The notes: a model not told the origin generated them from the sequence alone. A DNA stretch of 64,000 nucleotides from Zobellia uliginosa (GCF_018860745.1 NZ_JAHKPY010000001.1:88747-152746), one strand, 5' to 3'. Shown: positions 8,435 through 17,977, numbered from the stretch's first letter. Program-made: numbers and translations.

Positions 8435-11400
8435 ATGAGTTTTTTAAATTCGATATTAAAAGTATTCGTAGGTGATAAATCTGAGAAAGACGTTAAAGAA
8501 CTACAACCACTTGTAGAACAAGTACGATCTTTTGAAAAGCAATTGGAAGGATTAAGTCATGATGAACTTCGTGATAAGACTAAGACCTTTAAGCTTAAAA
8601 TAGCGGAAGACATCAGCGAATTCACTAAAAAAATAAGTGAATTAGAAGAAGAAGTGAAAACGTCTACGGATATTGATAAGAACGAAGATATTTACGCTGA
8701 AATAGATAAACTTAAGGAAGAGTCATATAAAGTAAGCGAGAAGACACTTAGTGAGATTTTACCAGTAGCCTTTGCCGTAGTAAAAGAAACGGCAAAAAGA
8801 TTTGCTCAAAATCCAACTCTACAAGTTACTGCTTCAGAATATGACCGTGAATTATCGGGGTCAAAAGATTATGTAAACCTAGATGGCGATTATGCTATTT
8901 GGAAAAACTCATGGAATGCCGCCGGTAAAGAGGTTACATGGGATATGATTCATTATGACGTGCAGTTAATAGGTGGTATTGCACTACACCAAGGTAAAAT
9001 TGCAGAAATGCAAACCGGTGAAGGTAAAACCTTAGTAGCAACATTACCTTTATACCTTAACGCGCTTGCGGGTCATGGAGCACACTTGGTTACTGTAAAT
9101 GATTATTTGGCAAAGAGAGATAGCGCTTGGATGGCTCCAATTTTTGAGTTTCATGGTCTTTCGGTAGATTGTATTGACCATCATCGGCCTAACTCAGAAG
9201 GAAGAAGAGCTGCTTATAATGCAGATATTACTTATGGTACCAATAACGAATTTGGTTTTGACTACCTAAGAGATAATATGGCACATACGCCAAAAGACTT
9301 AGTACAGCGCCCACACCACTATGCTATTGTAGATGAGGTAGATTCGGTTTTGGTTGATGATGCCCGTACACCTTTGATCATATCAGGTCCAGTACCAGAA
9401 GGAGACCGTCACGAATTTAATGAGCTTAAACCTAAAGTTGCTGATATTGTAACTCAACAAAGACATCACCTAACAGGGGTTTTGGCAGAAGCCAAGAAGC
9501 TTATCCAAGAAGGAAATTCCAAAGATGGTGGTTTTCTATTGTTGAGGGTACACAGAGGGCTACCGAAAAATAAGGCACTTATTAAGTTCTTAAGTGAAGA
9601 AGGAGTAAAACAATTGCTTCAAAAAACGGAGAACTATTATATGCAAGACAACAATAGGGAAATGCCTGTTGTAGATGAAGATCTTTTATTTGTTATTGAT
9701 GAAAAGAATAATCAGATAGAACTTACGGAAAAAGGGGTGAACTATATCTCTGGTGAGCAAAATAGAGACTTCTTTGTAATGCCCGATATTGGTGGTGAAA
9801 TCGCGAAAATAGAAAACCAAAATCTTGATATTGAAAAAGAAGCCGAGCTTAAAGAAGAGCTTTTTAAGGAATTTGGTGTAAAGAGTGAACGTATCCATAC
9901 CATGAGCCAACTTTTAAAGGCTTACACACTTTTTGAAAAAGATGTGGAATATGTAGTAATGGATAACAAGGTCATGATAGTTGATGAGCAGACCGGTCGT
10001 ATAATGGACGGTCGTCGCTATTCAGATGGTCTTCACCAAGCTATTGAAGCAAAGGAAAACGTAAAAATTGAGGCACTTACTCAAACTTTTGCAACTGTTA
10101 CTTTGCAGAACTATTTTAGAATGTACAACAAGCTTTCAGGTATGACTGGTACGGCCGTTACCGAAGCTGGTGAGTTCTGGGAAATATATGAGTTGGATGT
10201 TATGGAAATACCAACCAACAGACCTATTGCCCGTGATGATAGACATGACCTGATTTACAAGACCAAGCGTGAAAAATATAATGCCATTATTGATGAAGTC
10301 ACTAAACTTTCTCAAGCAGGCAGACCGGTATTGATAGGTACTACTTCGGTTGAGATATCTGAATTATTATCGCGTATGTTAGCCATAAGAAAAGTTAACC
10401 ATAACGTTCTAAACGCAAAACTCCATAAGAAAGAAGCAGATGTAGTTGCAGAGGCCGGTAATCCTGGTGTTGTAACCATAGCAACCAACATGGCCGGTCG
10501 TGGTACGGATATCAAGTTAAGTAACGAGGTAAAAAAATCTGGTGGTCTAGCCATTATTGGTACGGAAAGACATGATTCCAGACGTGTAGATAGGCAGTTG
10601 AGAGGTCGTTCCGGTCGTCAAGGAGACCCAGGGAGTTCCCAGTTCTATGTATCCCTAGAAGATAATTTAATGCGTTTGTTCGGTTCCGACCGTGTTGCCA
10701 AGATGATGGATAAAATGGGCTTGGAAGATGGTGAAGTTATTCAGCATTCCATGATGACTAAATCTATTGAACGTGCTCAGAAAAAAGTTGAGGAAAATAA
10801 CTTTGGAGTTCGTAAGCGTTTGTTGGAGTATGATGATGTAATGAACGCACAACGTGAGGTTGTGTACAAAAGAAGACGTCATGCCATACAAGGAGAGCGA
10901 CTAAAAGTTGATATTGCCAATATGGTGTATGACACTTGTGAAGTTATTTCTGACACGAACAAAGCGGCTAGCGATTTCAAGAATTTTGAGTTTGAACTTA
11001 TCAAATATTTTTCCATTACATCTCCTATTTCAGAAGGTGATTTTGGTAAAATGAGTGTTCAAGAAATCGCCAACAAAGTCTATACTACCGCATATAAGCA
11101 CTATCAAGAAAAAATGGAGCGTAATGCCGCTACGGCCTTTCCTGTTATAAAAAAGGTTTATGAAGATAGCGCCAATAAATTTGAGCGTATTGTTGTGCCG
11201 TTTACGGATGGTATCAAAACACTTAATGTTGTTACGAATCTAGAAAGTGCTTACGAGAGTAATGGTAAGGAGCTGGTAACGGATTTTGAAAAGAATATTA
11301 CCTTGGCCATTATAGATGATTCTTGGAAAACTCATTTGCGCAAAATGGATGAGCTGAAACAATCTGTTCAGTTGGCCGTTCATGAGCAAAAAGATCCACT

Positions 11401-11797
11401 ACTGATTTATAAGTTCGAAGCTTTTGAACTTTTTAAGGAAATGATAGATAAGGTAAACAAAGAAGTTGTATCCTTTTTGTTTAAAGGAGAATTACCTAGT
11501 GAGAACCCAAACCAGATTCAGGAAGCTAGAAACGTAAGCAGACCTAAGGAGAATCTTAAAACAAGTAAAGAAGAAATACCTAATAGTGATGAGCTGGCCG
11601 CCCAAAACAGGGCTGCAGGGCAAACGCAGGGTCAACGCCCACAGGTTACAGAAACTATAGTCCGCGAAAGACCTAAAATAGGCCGTAACGATAGGGTTAC
11701 CATTAAAAATGTAATGTCGGGCGAAAGCAAAACAGTCAAATACAAACAGGCTGAACCGTTAATAGAAAATGGAGAATGGGTACTGACCCAAGACTAA
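8435..11797 (+). CDS. secA: Preprotein translocase ATPase SecA
   Basis: 1120 residues, the long form usual in Bacteroidota (E. coli SecA is 901). Motor motifs: MQTGEGKTLVATLP (Walker A, about residue 192), YGTNNEFGFDYLRDN, DEVDSVLVDDARTPLI (Walker B), TNMAGRGTDI, and RQLRGRSGRQGDPGSS. The extra length lies mainly between the two halves of NBD1 and the preprotein cross-linking domain (about residues 320-480). The C-terminus is a flexible Gln/Glu-rich linker ending in GEWVLTQD; the Cys-rich zinc tail of E. coli SecA is absent. SecA drives proteins through SecYEG. The gene stands alone between two terminators. Confidence 0.98.
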   Translation: MSFLNSILKVFVGDKSEKDVKELQPLVEQVRSFEKQLEGLSHDELRDKTKTFKLKIAEDISEFTKKISELEEEVKTSTDIDKNEDIYAEIDKLKEESYKVSEKTLSEILPVAFAVVKETAKRFAQNPTLQVTASEYDRELSGSKDYVNLDGDYAIWKNSWNAAGKEVTWDMIHYDVQLIGGIALHQGKIAEMQTGEGKTLVATLPLYLNALAGHGAHLVTVNDYLAKRDSAWMAPIFEFHGLSVDCIDHHRPNSEGRRAAYNADITYGTNNEFGFDYLRDNMAHTPKDLVQRPHHYAIVDEVDSVLVDDARTPLIISGPVPEGDRHEFNELKPKVADIVTQQRHHLTGVLAEAKKLIQEGNSKDGGFLLLRVHRGLPKNKALIKFLSEEGVKQLLQKTENYYMQDNNREMPVVDEDLLFVIDEKNNQIELTEKGVNYISGEQNRDFFVMPDIGGEIAKIENQNLDIEKEAELKEELFKEFGVKSERIHTMSQLLKAYTLFEKDVEYVVMDNKVMIVDEQTGRIMDGRRYSDGLHQAIEAKENVKIEALTQTFATVTLQNYFRMYNKLSGMTGTAVTEAGEFWEIYELDVMEIPTNRPIARDDRHDLIYKTKREKYNAIIDEVTKLSQAGRPVLIGTTSVEISELLSRMLAIRKVNHNVLNAKLHKKEADVVAEAGNPGVVTIATNMAGRGTDIKLSNEVKKSGGLAIIGTERHDSRRVDRQLRGRSGRQGDPGSSQFYVSLEDNLMRLFGSDRVAKMMDKMGLEDGEVIQHSMMTKSIERAQKKVEENNFGVRKRLLEYDDVMNAQREVVYKRRRHAIQGERLKVDIANMVYDTCEVISDTNKAASDFKNFEFELIKYFSITSPISEGDFGKMSVQEIANKVYTTAYKHYQEKMERNAATAFPVIKKVYEDSANKFERIVVPFTDGIKTLNVVTNLESAYESNGKELVTDFEKNITLAIIDDSWKTHLRKMDELKQSVQLAVHEQKDPLLIYKFEAFELFKEMIDKVNKEVVSFLFKGELPSENPNQIQEARNVSRPKENLKTSKEEIPNSDELAAQNRAAGQTQGQRPQVTETIVRERPKIGRNDRVTIKNVMSGESKTVKYKQAEPLIENGEWVLTQD

Positions 11798-11820
11798 AAA
11801 ATTAGTATTTTATAAAGTAA

Positions 11821-11856
11821 AAAACGGCAACTTAGAGATAAGTTGCCGTTTTTTTT
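11821..11856 (+). terminator. Terminator after secA
   Basis: Perfect stem aaaacggcaactt / aagttgccgtttt around the loop agagat, followed by a T-run, 24 bp after the secA stop. Confidence 0.9.
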
Positions 11857-12081
11857 GTCCGATTGACGAGTAAAACGCTACTTAAAAACAATTGTATCTA
11901 CTATTGTAGGGCTATGAATAAATTTCCCCAATGGTTAAGTTACAGTAAACTAAGTAACTACAATCATAATTTGTTCAGAATTTAACTTCCTGAAACACTA
12001 TCGCCCTGAAAATAAAAAGTGCAAAGTGTTTCTGCTGAAGTGTCGCATATTACAAGCGGGTTCATCACTTCTTTTTTTTAA

Positions 12082-13311
12082 ATGAATACCCAAAAAGTAT
12101 ACATGCGAAAGCCAAAGATACGCCTGAACAGGATTAAAGATAAGACCAAATTACTACTAAAGTTCAACTACATATCAGCTGTTCTTAGTCTAATTATAGG
12201 TCTAATATGTTCGTTTGCATTACAAATGCACGGCACTATACCATATGTTTTCTATTTTTATTTTGTTCTAAACGTTTTGAATATAGCCGCCTTTAGTAGG
12301 CATTACAACCTTACTACTATGGCAATTGGCACATCTGTACTTTCTTTCTTAAGTACAATTGTAATTACTCTTTTTAGTGGAGGTATCAATAGCCCTTTTA
12401 TCTTTATCCTTGGTCTCATTGTACTAGCTGGTTATATCTCTACCAAAGTTTTTGGCAGGGTTTATTTGTATCTTATCATTATCACTATAGTCTTAATATA
12501 TTTAATTGACTATGCTAATTTTGATTTTATTATAAACGAAGTTCCTGAAAACTCTAGAGATGTATTCAGCTTGATAAGCATTTTGTTCTCAGTTTATCTA
12601 TTAGGTGGTGTTTTGGGAAAAAACCTATTGAGAACCCACCATAACCTATACAAATCAAAAGCTCGGATTGAAAAAAGTGTAGATGAAAAAGAAAACCTTT
12701 TAAGAGAAGTACATCACAGAGTTAAAAACAATCTACAAACGGTCTCTAGCCTTCTTAATTTACAGGTTAGAAATACACCCAACCAACAAATTAAAGAATT
12801 GGTGAAAAGTAGTCAAAATAGGGTAACCGCTATGGCTATGATTCATGAAATGCTATATGTTCGTGACAATCTCTCTAAAATTGAATTTGCATCTTACGTA
12901 AAGGAATTAACACAATATCTTTTAAGAACGGTTGAACGTAAGGATAGAAAAATTAATGTTGAAATAAACGTTCCCGATACTTTATTGAGTATTGATACGG
13001 CCATTCCACTAGGTTTATTGATTAACGAAACCGTTACCAACTCTATTAAATATGGATTTAGAGATGCTGAAGTGGGCAAAATAACGATTGAGTTAGAAAA
13101 AAGGTATCAAAATAAATATATTCTAAAAATCAGCGATGATGGAGCCGGTTTTCCATTAGACTACGATTTTAAGAACTCTAACACCCTGGGATTAAGACTT
13201 ATTCATAATCTTGCCAGACAATTACAAGGTACTATAGAACGTCTTCCTTCTTCTGCCGGCACTACCTATAAACTAGTATTTAAAGATATTACAAGTCAGT
13301 TTAAGGGGTAA
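12082..13311 (+). CDS. Membrane sensor histidine kinase, HisKA_2 type, copy 1
   Basis: 409 residues. After a basic N-terminus, residues about 27-190 form a block of roughly six hydrophobic segments containing SGGINSPFIF, shared with the other two kinases here. The H-box VHHRVKNNLQTVSSLL (His211/212) is of the HisKA_2 class. The catalytic domain has the N-box NETVTNSIKYGF, DDGAGFP and GLRLIHNLARQLQG. No periplasmic ligand domain, PAS or receiver is fused. The kinase probably senses a membrane or small diffusible signal. No response regulator gene lies nearby, so its partner is unknown. About 285 bp of non-coding DNA precede it, including the secA terminator. Confidence 0.9.
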   Translation: MNTQKVYMRKPKIRLNRIKDKTKLLLKFNYISAVLSLIIGLICSFALQMHGTIPYVFYFYFVLNVLNIAAFSRHYNLTTMAIGTSVLSFLSTIVITLFSGGINSPFIFILGLIVLAGYISTKVFGRVYLYLIIITIVLIYLIDYANFDFIINEVPENSRDVFSLISILFSVYLLGGVLGKNLLRTHHNLYKSKARIEKSVDEKENLLREVHHRVKNNLQTVSSLLNLQVRNTPNQQIKELVKSSQNRVTAMAMIHEMLYVRDNLSKIEFASYVKELTQYLLRTVERKDRKINVEINVPDTLLSIDTAIPLGLLINETVTNSIKYGFRDAEVGKITIELEKRYQNKYILKISDDGAGFPLDYDFKNSNTLGLRLIHNLARQLQGTIERLPSSAGTTYKLVFKDITSQFKG

Positions 13312-13371
13312 GTATTATATTAGCGAACGCTATTTTTATCTGCAATAATTTTTTCTCAACTTAATTTATTT

Positions 13372-13396
13372 TTTTCTGTCATAAAATGACAGAAAA
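13372..13396. promoter_or_regulatory. Perfect 25-bp inverted repeat between kinase genes 1 and 2
   Basis: Arms of 11 bp, ttttctgtcat and atgacagaaaa, are separated by aaa. No T-run follows on either strand, so it is not a standard terminator. It lies 60 bp after kinase 1 and about 155 bp before kinase 2 and could be an operator for a dimeric regulator. Confidence 0.4.
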
Positions 13397-13550
13397 TTCG
13401 GAATAAAATTGTAGTTTTCTAGCAGAAGCCCCAGCTTTACCAATTTAAAGAGTATTCTATTATTAGAATAAAGCCATGCCAATAAAGGCCTGATTTGTCT
13501 ATTCTAATAGTGGTTTGTTGCTTTCTACTATAGCTTCAATATATTTAGTA

Positions 13551-14768
13551 ATGCCTTATATGAATATAATTCAAAGTAGATTGGACAACCAAAGTAGGTT
13601 GCTGATCAACTTTGCCTACTCTTCATCTGCTCTTGCGTTTTTAATAGGTTTACTATTAATTTATGTATTGGGCGTTGTAGGTTATATTCCCGCAACGTTC
13701 CTTCTATACGCCATTTTGAACCTTGCCAATACATTTTTATATAAAAAATATAACAAACTACTCATCACCTCTCTTATTAGTTCTGCGCTATCTCTAATTG
13801 GTGTGGTTGTAGTAACCATCTTCAGTGGTGGCATTAATAGTCCGTTTATATTTGTTTTTAGTATCATAGTTTTAGGTGGCTATATGACAGCCCATATTTT
13901 TGGAAAAATATACTTAACAGTTGTATTGCTCTCTATTCTTGGAATCTATGCTTTAAGTGAATTCGCATCCATCACAAATGAAATACCTGAAAGTTCAAGA
14001 GATCTTTACGCATTAATATGCATCGTTTTTTGCTCCTATTTATTGCTTGGGGTTTTTGGAAAACACCTCTTGAGAACTCATGAAAGACTGCAGGATTCAA
14101 AATCAGAAATAGAAGCGGGAATAGCCGAAAAAGAAGTCCTTCTTAGGACAGTTCATCATAGGGTAAAAAATAATTTACAAACCGTATCAAGTCTTCTTAG
14201 CTTACAGTCAAAAAACACCGATAATAATAAAATTAAAGAGCTCGCCATAAGCAGTCAACTTAGAATCAACTCTATGGCAATGATACATGAAATGCTCTAC
14301 ATGCAGAATAACATATCTAAAATCGCCTTTAAGCCTTATTTACAAGAGCTTACCGATTTTTTAATTAAATCTGCAAACAGTAAAAATCTTGATATAACGG
14401 TTCATATAGATATGCCAGAGGTTAATCTTGGCTTAGACACGACAATTCCTTTGGGCCTGCTTATTAATGAGGCTGTTACAAATTCGTTAAAATATGGATT
14501 TCCCGAAAATACGCAAGGTAGAATAGATATTGTTCTAAAAGAGGATATTAAGGATTCTCACACCTATTTTCTAGACATAACTGATAATGGAATTGGTTTT
14601 CCTAACGAAATAAACCATAAAACCACTAAATCATTAGGCCTTAAACTCATGCACAATTTAGGCCGTCAACTAAGAGGTTCTGTTACCCGGATCAAGTCGG
14701 ATATTGGAACCGGATATCACATTATTTTTAAAGATAAGGACCGACATTTACCCGGTATCAATGGGTAA
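13551..14768 (+). CDS. Membrane sensor histidine kinase, HisKA_2 type, copy 2
   Basis: 405 residues from the ATG at 13551; a second ATG at 13560 is equally possible, and a TTG at 13515 would add a hydrophobic leader absent from the paralogs. The architecture equals copy 1: multi-span membrane block with SGGINSPFIF, H-box VHHRVKNNLQTVSSLL, N-box NEAVTNSLKYGF, DNGIGFP, and GLKLMHNLGRQLRG. All catalytic elements look intact, so this is not a decaying duplicate. It is separated from copy 1 by about 240 bp that hold a perfect palindrome, so it may have its own promoter. Confidence 0.88.
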   Translation: MPYMNIIQSRLDNQSRLLINFAYSSSALAFLIGLLLIYVLGVVGYIPATFLLYAILNLANTFLYKKYNKLLITSLISSALSLIGVVVVTIFSGGINSPFIFVFSIIVLGGYMTAHIFGKIYLTVVLLSILGIYALSEFASITNEIPESSRDLYALICIVFCSYLLLGVFGKHLLRTHERLQDSKSEIEAGIAEKEVLLRTVHHRVKNNLQTVSSLLSLQSKNTDNNKIKELAISSQLRINSMAMIHEMLYMQNNISKIAFKPYLQELTDFLIKSANSKNLDITVHIDMPEVNLGLDTTIPLGLLINEAVTNSLKYGFPENTQGRIDIVLKEDIKDSHTYFLDITDNGIGFPNEINHKTTKSLGLKLMHNLGRQLRGSVTRIKSDIGTGYHIIFKDKDRHLPGING

Positions 14769-14841
14769 ATTTCAAGAAGATCAACGTTCCTATTCGTTAC
14801 GTAAAAATCAATATCTTTAAAGAAACCTAGATTTTCAAAAA

Positions 14842-16233
14842 ATGAAAAATTCTCGTCGAAAGTTTCTCTCATCTATTAGTATGTTAGCTGCCAGTTCAGC
14901 CATTCCCCTTCATGCTTTTGATTTTGGTTCATCAAAAAAATTGAAAATAGCCCTTGTTGGAACGGGAATAAGAGGTATTACTTTTTGGGGTAAAAGGTTA
15001 ATTACGGAATATTCCAATATCATAGAATTTGTTGGGCTTTCCGATATAAACTCTAGTAGACTGGCATACGCCAAAAAGTATATTGGTGTTGAATGTCCTG
15101 TTTTTATCGACTTTAAAAAAATGGTGACAGATGTTCAGCCGGACCTTATAATTGTTACTACAAAGGATTCTACCCATCATAAATTTATAATACAAGGTTT
15201 AAATATGGGGTGCGATGTGTTGACCGAAAAACCCCTTACGGTAGACGAAACAAAATGCCAGGCTATTTTAGATGCCGAGAAAAAATCGGATAAAAGCTTA
15301 ATAGTAGGTTTCAATTACAGATGGAGCCCATACGCCACAAAAGTGAAAGAGCTTTTAATGGAAAAAACTATTGGAGATTTAGTTTCGGTAGACTTTAGCT
15401 GGTATCTCAATACCTATCATGGCGCTTCATATTTTAGAAGATGGCATGGTGAAATGAAAAGCAGTGGCTCACTTTGGGTGCACAAATCCACACATCATTT
15501 TGATCTATTGAACTGGTGGATAGACTCTGAACCAAGTGAAGTATTTGCCTACGGCGATTTAGAATTCTATGGAAAAAACGGTCCGTTTAGAGGGGACAAC
15601 TGCCGCACATGTAAACATAGTGATAGTTGCGATTTTTATTGGGATATTACCAAGGATGAATTTATGAAAGAACTTTATGTAAATCATGAACATGAAGATG
15701 GTTATATTCGCGATAACTGTCTATTTAGAAAAGATATAGATATATATGATAAAATGTCTGCTCAAGTAAAATATGCGAACAATACTACCCTAAATTACTC
15801 CCTTACCACCTACTCTCCTTTTGAAGGTTGGCGTGTAGCTTTTAACGGAACCAAAGGACGTATTGAAGCCTCACAGGATATTCCGTATAACATGAGTAAA
15901 ACTATATCAGAAGCTGAAAAGCATTCCAATGAAATGGATCAGACCAGTAAAAATGAATTATCTTCTGAGTCCATAATAGTTCACAAACTATGGAAAGAGT
16001 ATGAAACTATTGAAGTTCCTATGGAAAAAAAAGGTCATGGAGGCGGTGACAAACGCTTACAGGATAAAATTTTTAAAACTTCGGACATGGAAGATCCTTT
16101 TGGCAGAACGGCAGGTATAAGAGATGGGGCCATGTCAATCCTCATTGGTATTGGGGCAAGACGCAGTATTGAACAGAAAAAATTAATCAAAATTTCAGAG
16201 CTTACAAATTTACAACCACAAGTAAAACGATAG
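14842..16233 (+). CDS. Tat-exported Gfo/Idh/MocA family oxidoreductase with a Cys cluster
   Basis: 463 residues. The N-terminus MKNSRRKFL is a twin-arginine signal. A Rossmann fold starts at about residue 35 (ALVGTGIRG) and the catalytic-site motif TEKPL has Lys130. The family uses NAD(P) to oxidise, reduce or hydrolyse sugars; members of this exported group often act on marine or host glycans, but the substrate here cannot be read. Unusual is a four-Cys arrangement, CRTC-x5-C plus Cys293 (Cys254, 257, 263, 293), in an inserted loop; it could bind Zn or form disulfides. It sits 73 bp after kinase 2 and 124 bp before kinase 3 on the same strand, interrupting the kinase series. Confidence 0.85.
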   Translation: MKNSRRKFLSSISMLAASSAIPLHAFDFGSSKKLKIALVGTGIRGITFWGKRLITEYSNIIEFVGLSDINSSRLAYAKKYIGVECPVFIDFKKMVTDVQPDLIIVTTKDSTHHKFIIQGLNMGCDVLTEKPLTVDETKCQAILDAEKKSDKSLIVGFNYRWSPYATKVKELLMEKTIGDLVSVDFSWYLNTYHGASYFRRWHGEMKSSGSLWVHKSTHHFDLLNWWIDSEPSEVFAYGDLEFYGKNGPFRGDNCRTCKHSDSCDFYWDITKDEFMKELYVNHEHEDGYIRDNCLFRKDIDIYDKMSAQVKYANNTTLNYSLTTYSPFEGWRVAFNGTKGRIEASQDIPYNMSKTISEAEKHSNEMDQTSKNELSSESIIVHKLWKEYETIEVPMEKKGHGGGDKRLQDKIFKTSDMEDPFGRTAGIRDGAMSILIGIGARRSIEQKKLIKISELTNLQPQVKR

Positions 16234-16357
16234 GTAATGTTAAATACATTGATTTAGCAATAGTATTTGCCCTACTTATTTGATTGTGCCATAAAACATA
16301 TTAGATTTACTTAATTACGCAGGTCATTCCGTAAAGAGAAAAACAAATTACCTTTTC

Positions 16358-17572
16358 ATGCAGCAGAGTACCCCATTAGAAAAAAAACTTAAAAGCAAGG
16401 TTAGGCTGGTTTTAAAAGTCAATTACTATTCTTCTCTCCTTTCTTTAGTTTTTGGTGGTATTTGCTTTTTTCTACTTGACATTAAAGAGGTTATCCCTTA
16501 TGCCTTTCTTGCTTTTGGCATCTTGAATTTGATTAACATTCTTTTGTTCAAATACCACAACAACCTTACACTTACCTATAATATTGTTTCTATGATGACC
16601 TTGGCCGGTGCCAGTCTCGTTACTCTCTACAGTGGAGGAATCAATAGTCCGTTCATTTTTGTTCTGGCCCTCATTGTTGTTGCGGGATATGTTACCACAA
16701 AGGCCTATGGTTCTATTTATCTTAACTTGAACATATTAATAATTGTACTTATTTATTCTCAGAGCGTTGCTGATTTTAATTTTGTGGAAAATGTTGTCCC
16801 AGAGACTTCGCAAAATTTATTCGCCCTCCTCAGTGTCTTATTCTCTGTTTACCTTTTAGGTGGTGTTTTTGGAAAAAACTTGCTTCATGCACATCATAAT
16901 CTCTATAAAACCAAGAACGAACTTGAAGAGAAAATACGCGAAAAGGAAACTTTAATAAAAGAAGTTCACCACAGGGTTAAAAATAACTTGCAAACCGTAT
17001 CTAGCCTTTTGAGCTTACAATCTAGAAGTATTGAGGACAAAGATGTAAAAAGCCTTTTGAAAAGTAGTCAAAACCGGGTTATTACTATGGCTATCGTTCA
17101 TGAAATGCTTTATATGCGCGAAGACCTCTCTAAAATCGAATATAGATCTTACGTACAAGAACTTGCGGAATATTTAGTACGCTCTATAAAAGGTACTAGC
17201 AGTAATATTACTTTGAATATAGACATTCCAAATGTAAAATTGAATATAGATACCGCTATACCACTGGGCCTTTTAATAAATGAAACGGTAACCAACTCCC
17301 TAAAATATGGTATAGTAAATGAAAATAAGGGAGAAATACGTATCAAACTCCGAAAGACCGATGATGATGAGTTTGTTCTTAGCGTAGGAGATGATGGCAA
17401 AGGTTTTCCCGAAGAGGTAACGCATAAAAACTCAAAATCTCTTGGTCTAAAGTTAATACATAACCTATCCAGACAATTGCACGGCTCTATAATGAGAGAT
17501 TTCAGCGAGGAAGGTACACACTACATCATTAGATTTAAAGAAATAAGAGATCAAATTACTAGTGTAGCTTAG
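16358..17572 (+). CDS. Membrane sensor histidine kinase, HisKA_2 type, copy 3
   Basis: 404 residues. It shares the membrane block (YSGGINSPFIFVLALI), the H-box VHHRVKNNLQTVSSLLSLQ, the N-box NETVTNSLKYG, DDGKGFP and GLKLIHNLSRQLHG with the two upstream kinases. The amphipathic N-terminus (MQQSTPLEKKLKSKVRL) before the first helix supports the chosen ATG. By motif similarity copy 3 seems closer to copy 1 than to copy 2 (both share LGGVxGKNLLxxHHNLYK). No cognate regulator is visible downstream; instead the next genes are on the opposite strand and encode small secreted proteins. Confidence 0.9.
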   Translation: MQQSTPLEKKLKSKVRLVLKVNYYSSLLSLVFGGICFFLLDIKEVIPYAFLAFGILNLINILLFKYHNNLTLTYNIVSMMTLAGASLVTLYSGGINSPFIFVLALIVVAGYVTTKAYGSIYLNLNILIIVLIYSQSVADFNFVENVVPETSQNLFALLSVLFSVYLLGGVFGKNLLHAHHNLYKTKNELEEKIREKETLIKEVHHRVKNNLQTVSSLLSLQSRSIEDKDVKSLLKSSQNRVITMAIVHEMLYMREDLSKIEYRSYVQELAEYLVRSIKGTSSNITLNIDIPNVKLNIDTAIPLGLLINETVTNSLKYGIVNENKGEIRIKLRKTDDDEFVLSVGDDGKGFPEEVTHKNSKSLGLKLIHNLSRQLHGSIMRDFSEEGTHYIIRFKEIRDQITSVA

Positions 17573-17594
17573 TACATTTATCTCAGTTAGACAA

Positions 17595-17705
17595 TTACTT
17601 TTTAACATGAGACTTTAGGGAGCGTAAAACTCCTTTCGTCTTTGGAAACAATACCATATGGCTTACAACCAAAGCCAGAGCGGTTAAAAAAACAAATAAC
17701 ATCAT
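17595..17705 (-). CDS. Candidate tiny membrane peptide, 36 residues
   Basis: A minus-strand frame from ATGATG (17705) to TAA (17595) encodes a hydrophobic helix (LFVFLTALALVVSHMVLF) followed by a basic tail (PKTKGVLRSLKSHVKK). The composition is that of a single-span membrane peptide rather than random sequence. It lies 17 bp downstream of the diverged small secreted-protein gene on the same strand and could be co-transcribed. There is no family recognition, so it is tentative. Confidence 0.3.
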   Translation of the reverse strand: MMLFVFLTALALVVSHMVLFPKTKGVLRSLKSHVKK

Positions 17706-17722
17706 AGTAATTATTTTCAAGG

Positions 17723-17977
17723 TTATACTAAACGGGGCTTATCTAATTGAGTAACAAAATTTAGAGCTTTCTTCACTCTATATTCTTTTAAATTATACAA
17801 TCGCACTAAGCTGTTGCTGGAACTAATTTCATCTTTCTGAGCAATCTCAACATTACTAAAGCTAAAAGCCAGAACAGAATCCATTTTAAAATGGTGATTT
17901 TTAACATTGACTATTGTGTTGGATGGAACAATTGTTCCGAAGTTTAGAACAAATAGCAAAATCAAAATAGGTTTCAT
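17723..17977 (-). CDS. Small secreted protein, diverged member of the tandem family
   Basis: 84 residues from the ATG at 17975-17977 (MKPILILLFVLNFG), giving a signal peptide of about 20 residues; a further upstream ATG would spoil it. The C-terminus, VRLYNLKEYRVKKALNFVTQLDKPRLV with bases as written, aligns with the C-terminus of the three repeated genes (VARLYKRDNARVTKALSFTTK...), including the RLY, RV-KAL-F-T and final basic residues. The central part is not conserved. This is therefore an older paralog of the tandem family. Its upstream DNA lacks the conserved 5' block of the three copies. Confidence 0.65.
   Translation of the reverse strand: MKPILILLFVLNFGTIVPSNTIVNVKNHHFKMDSVLAFSFSNVEIAQKDEISSSNSLVRLYNLKEYRVKKALNFVTQLDKPRLV

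Noticed and set aside
13515..13550. TTG start adding 12 residues to kinase 2
   Set aside because: The paralogs begin with short polar N-termini; ATG at 13551 or 13560 fits better.
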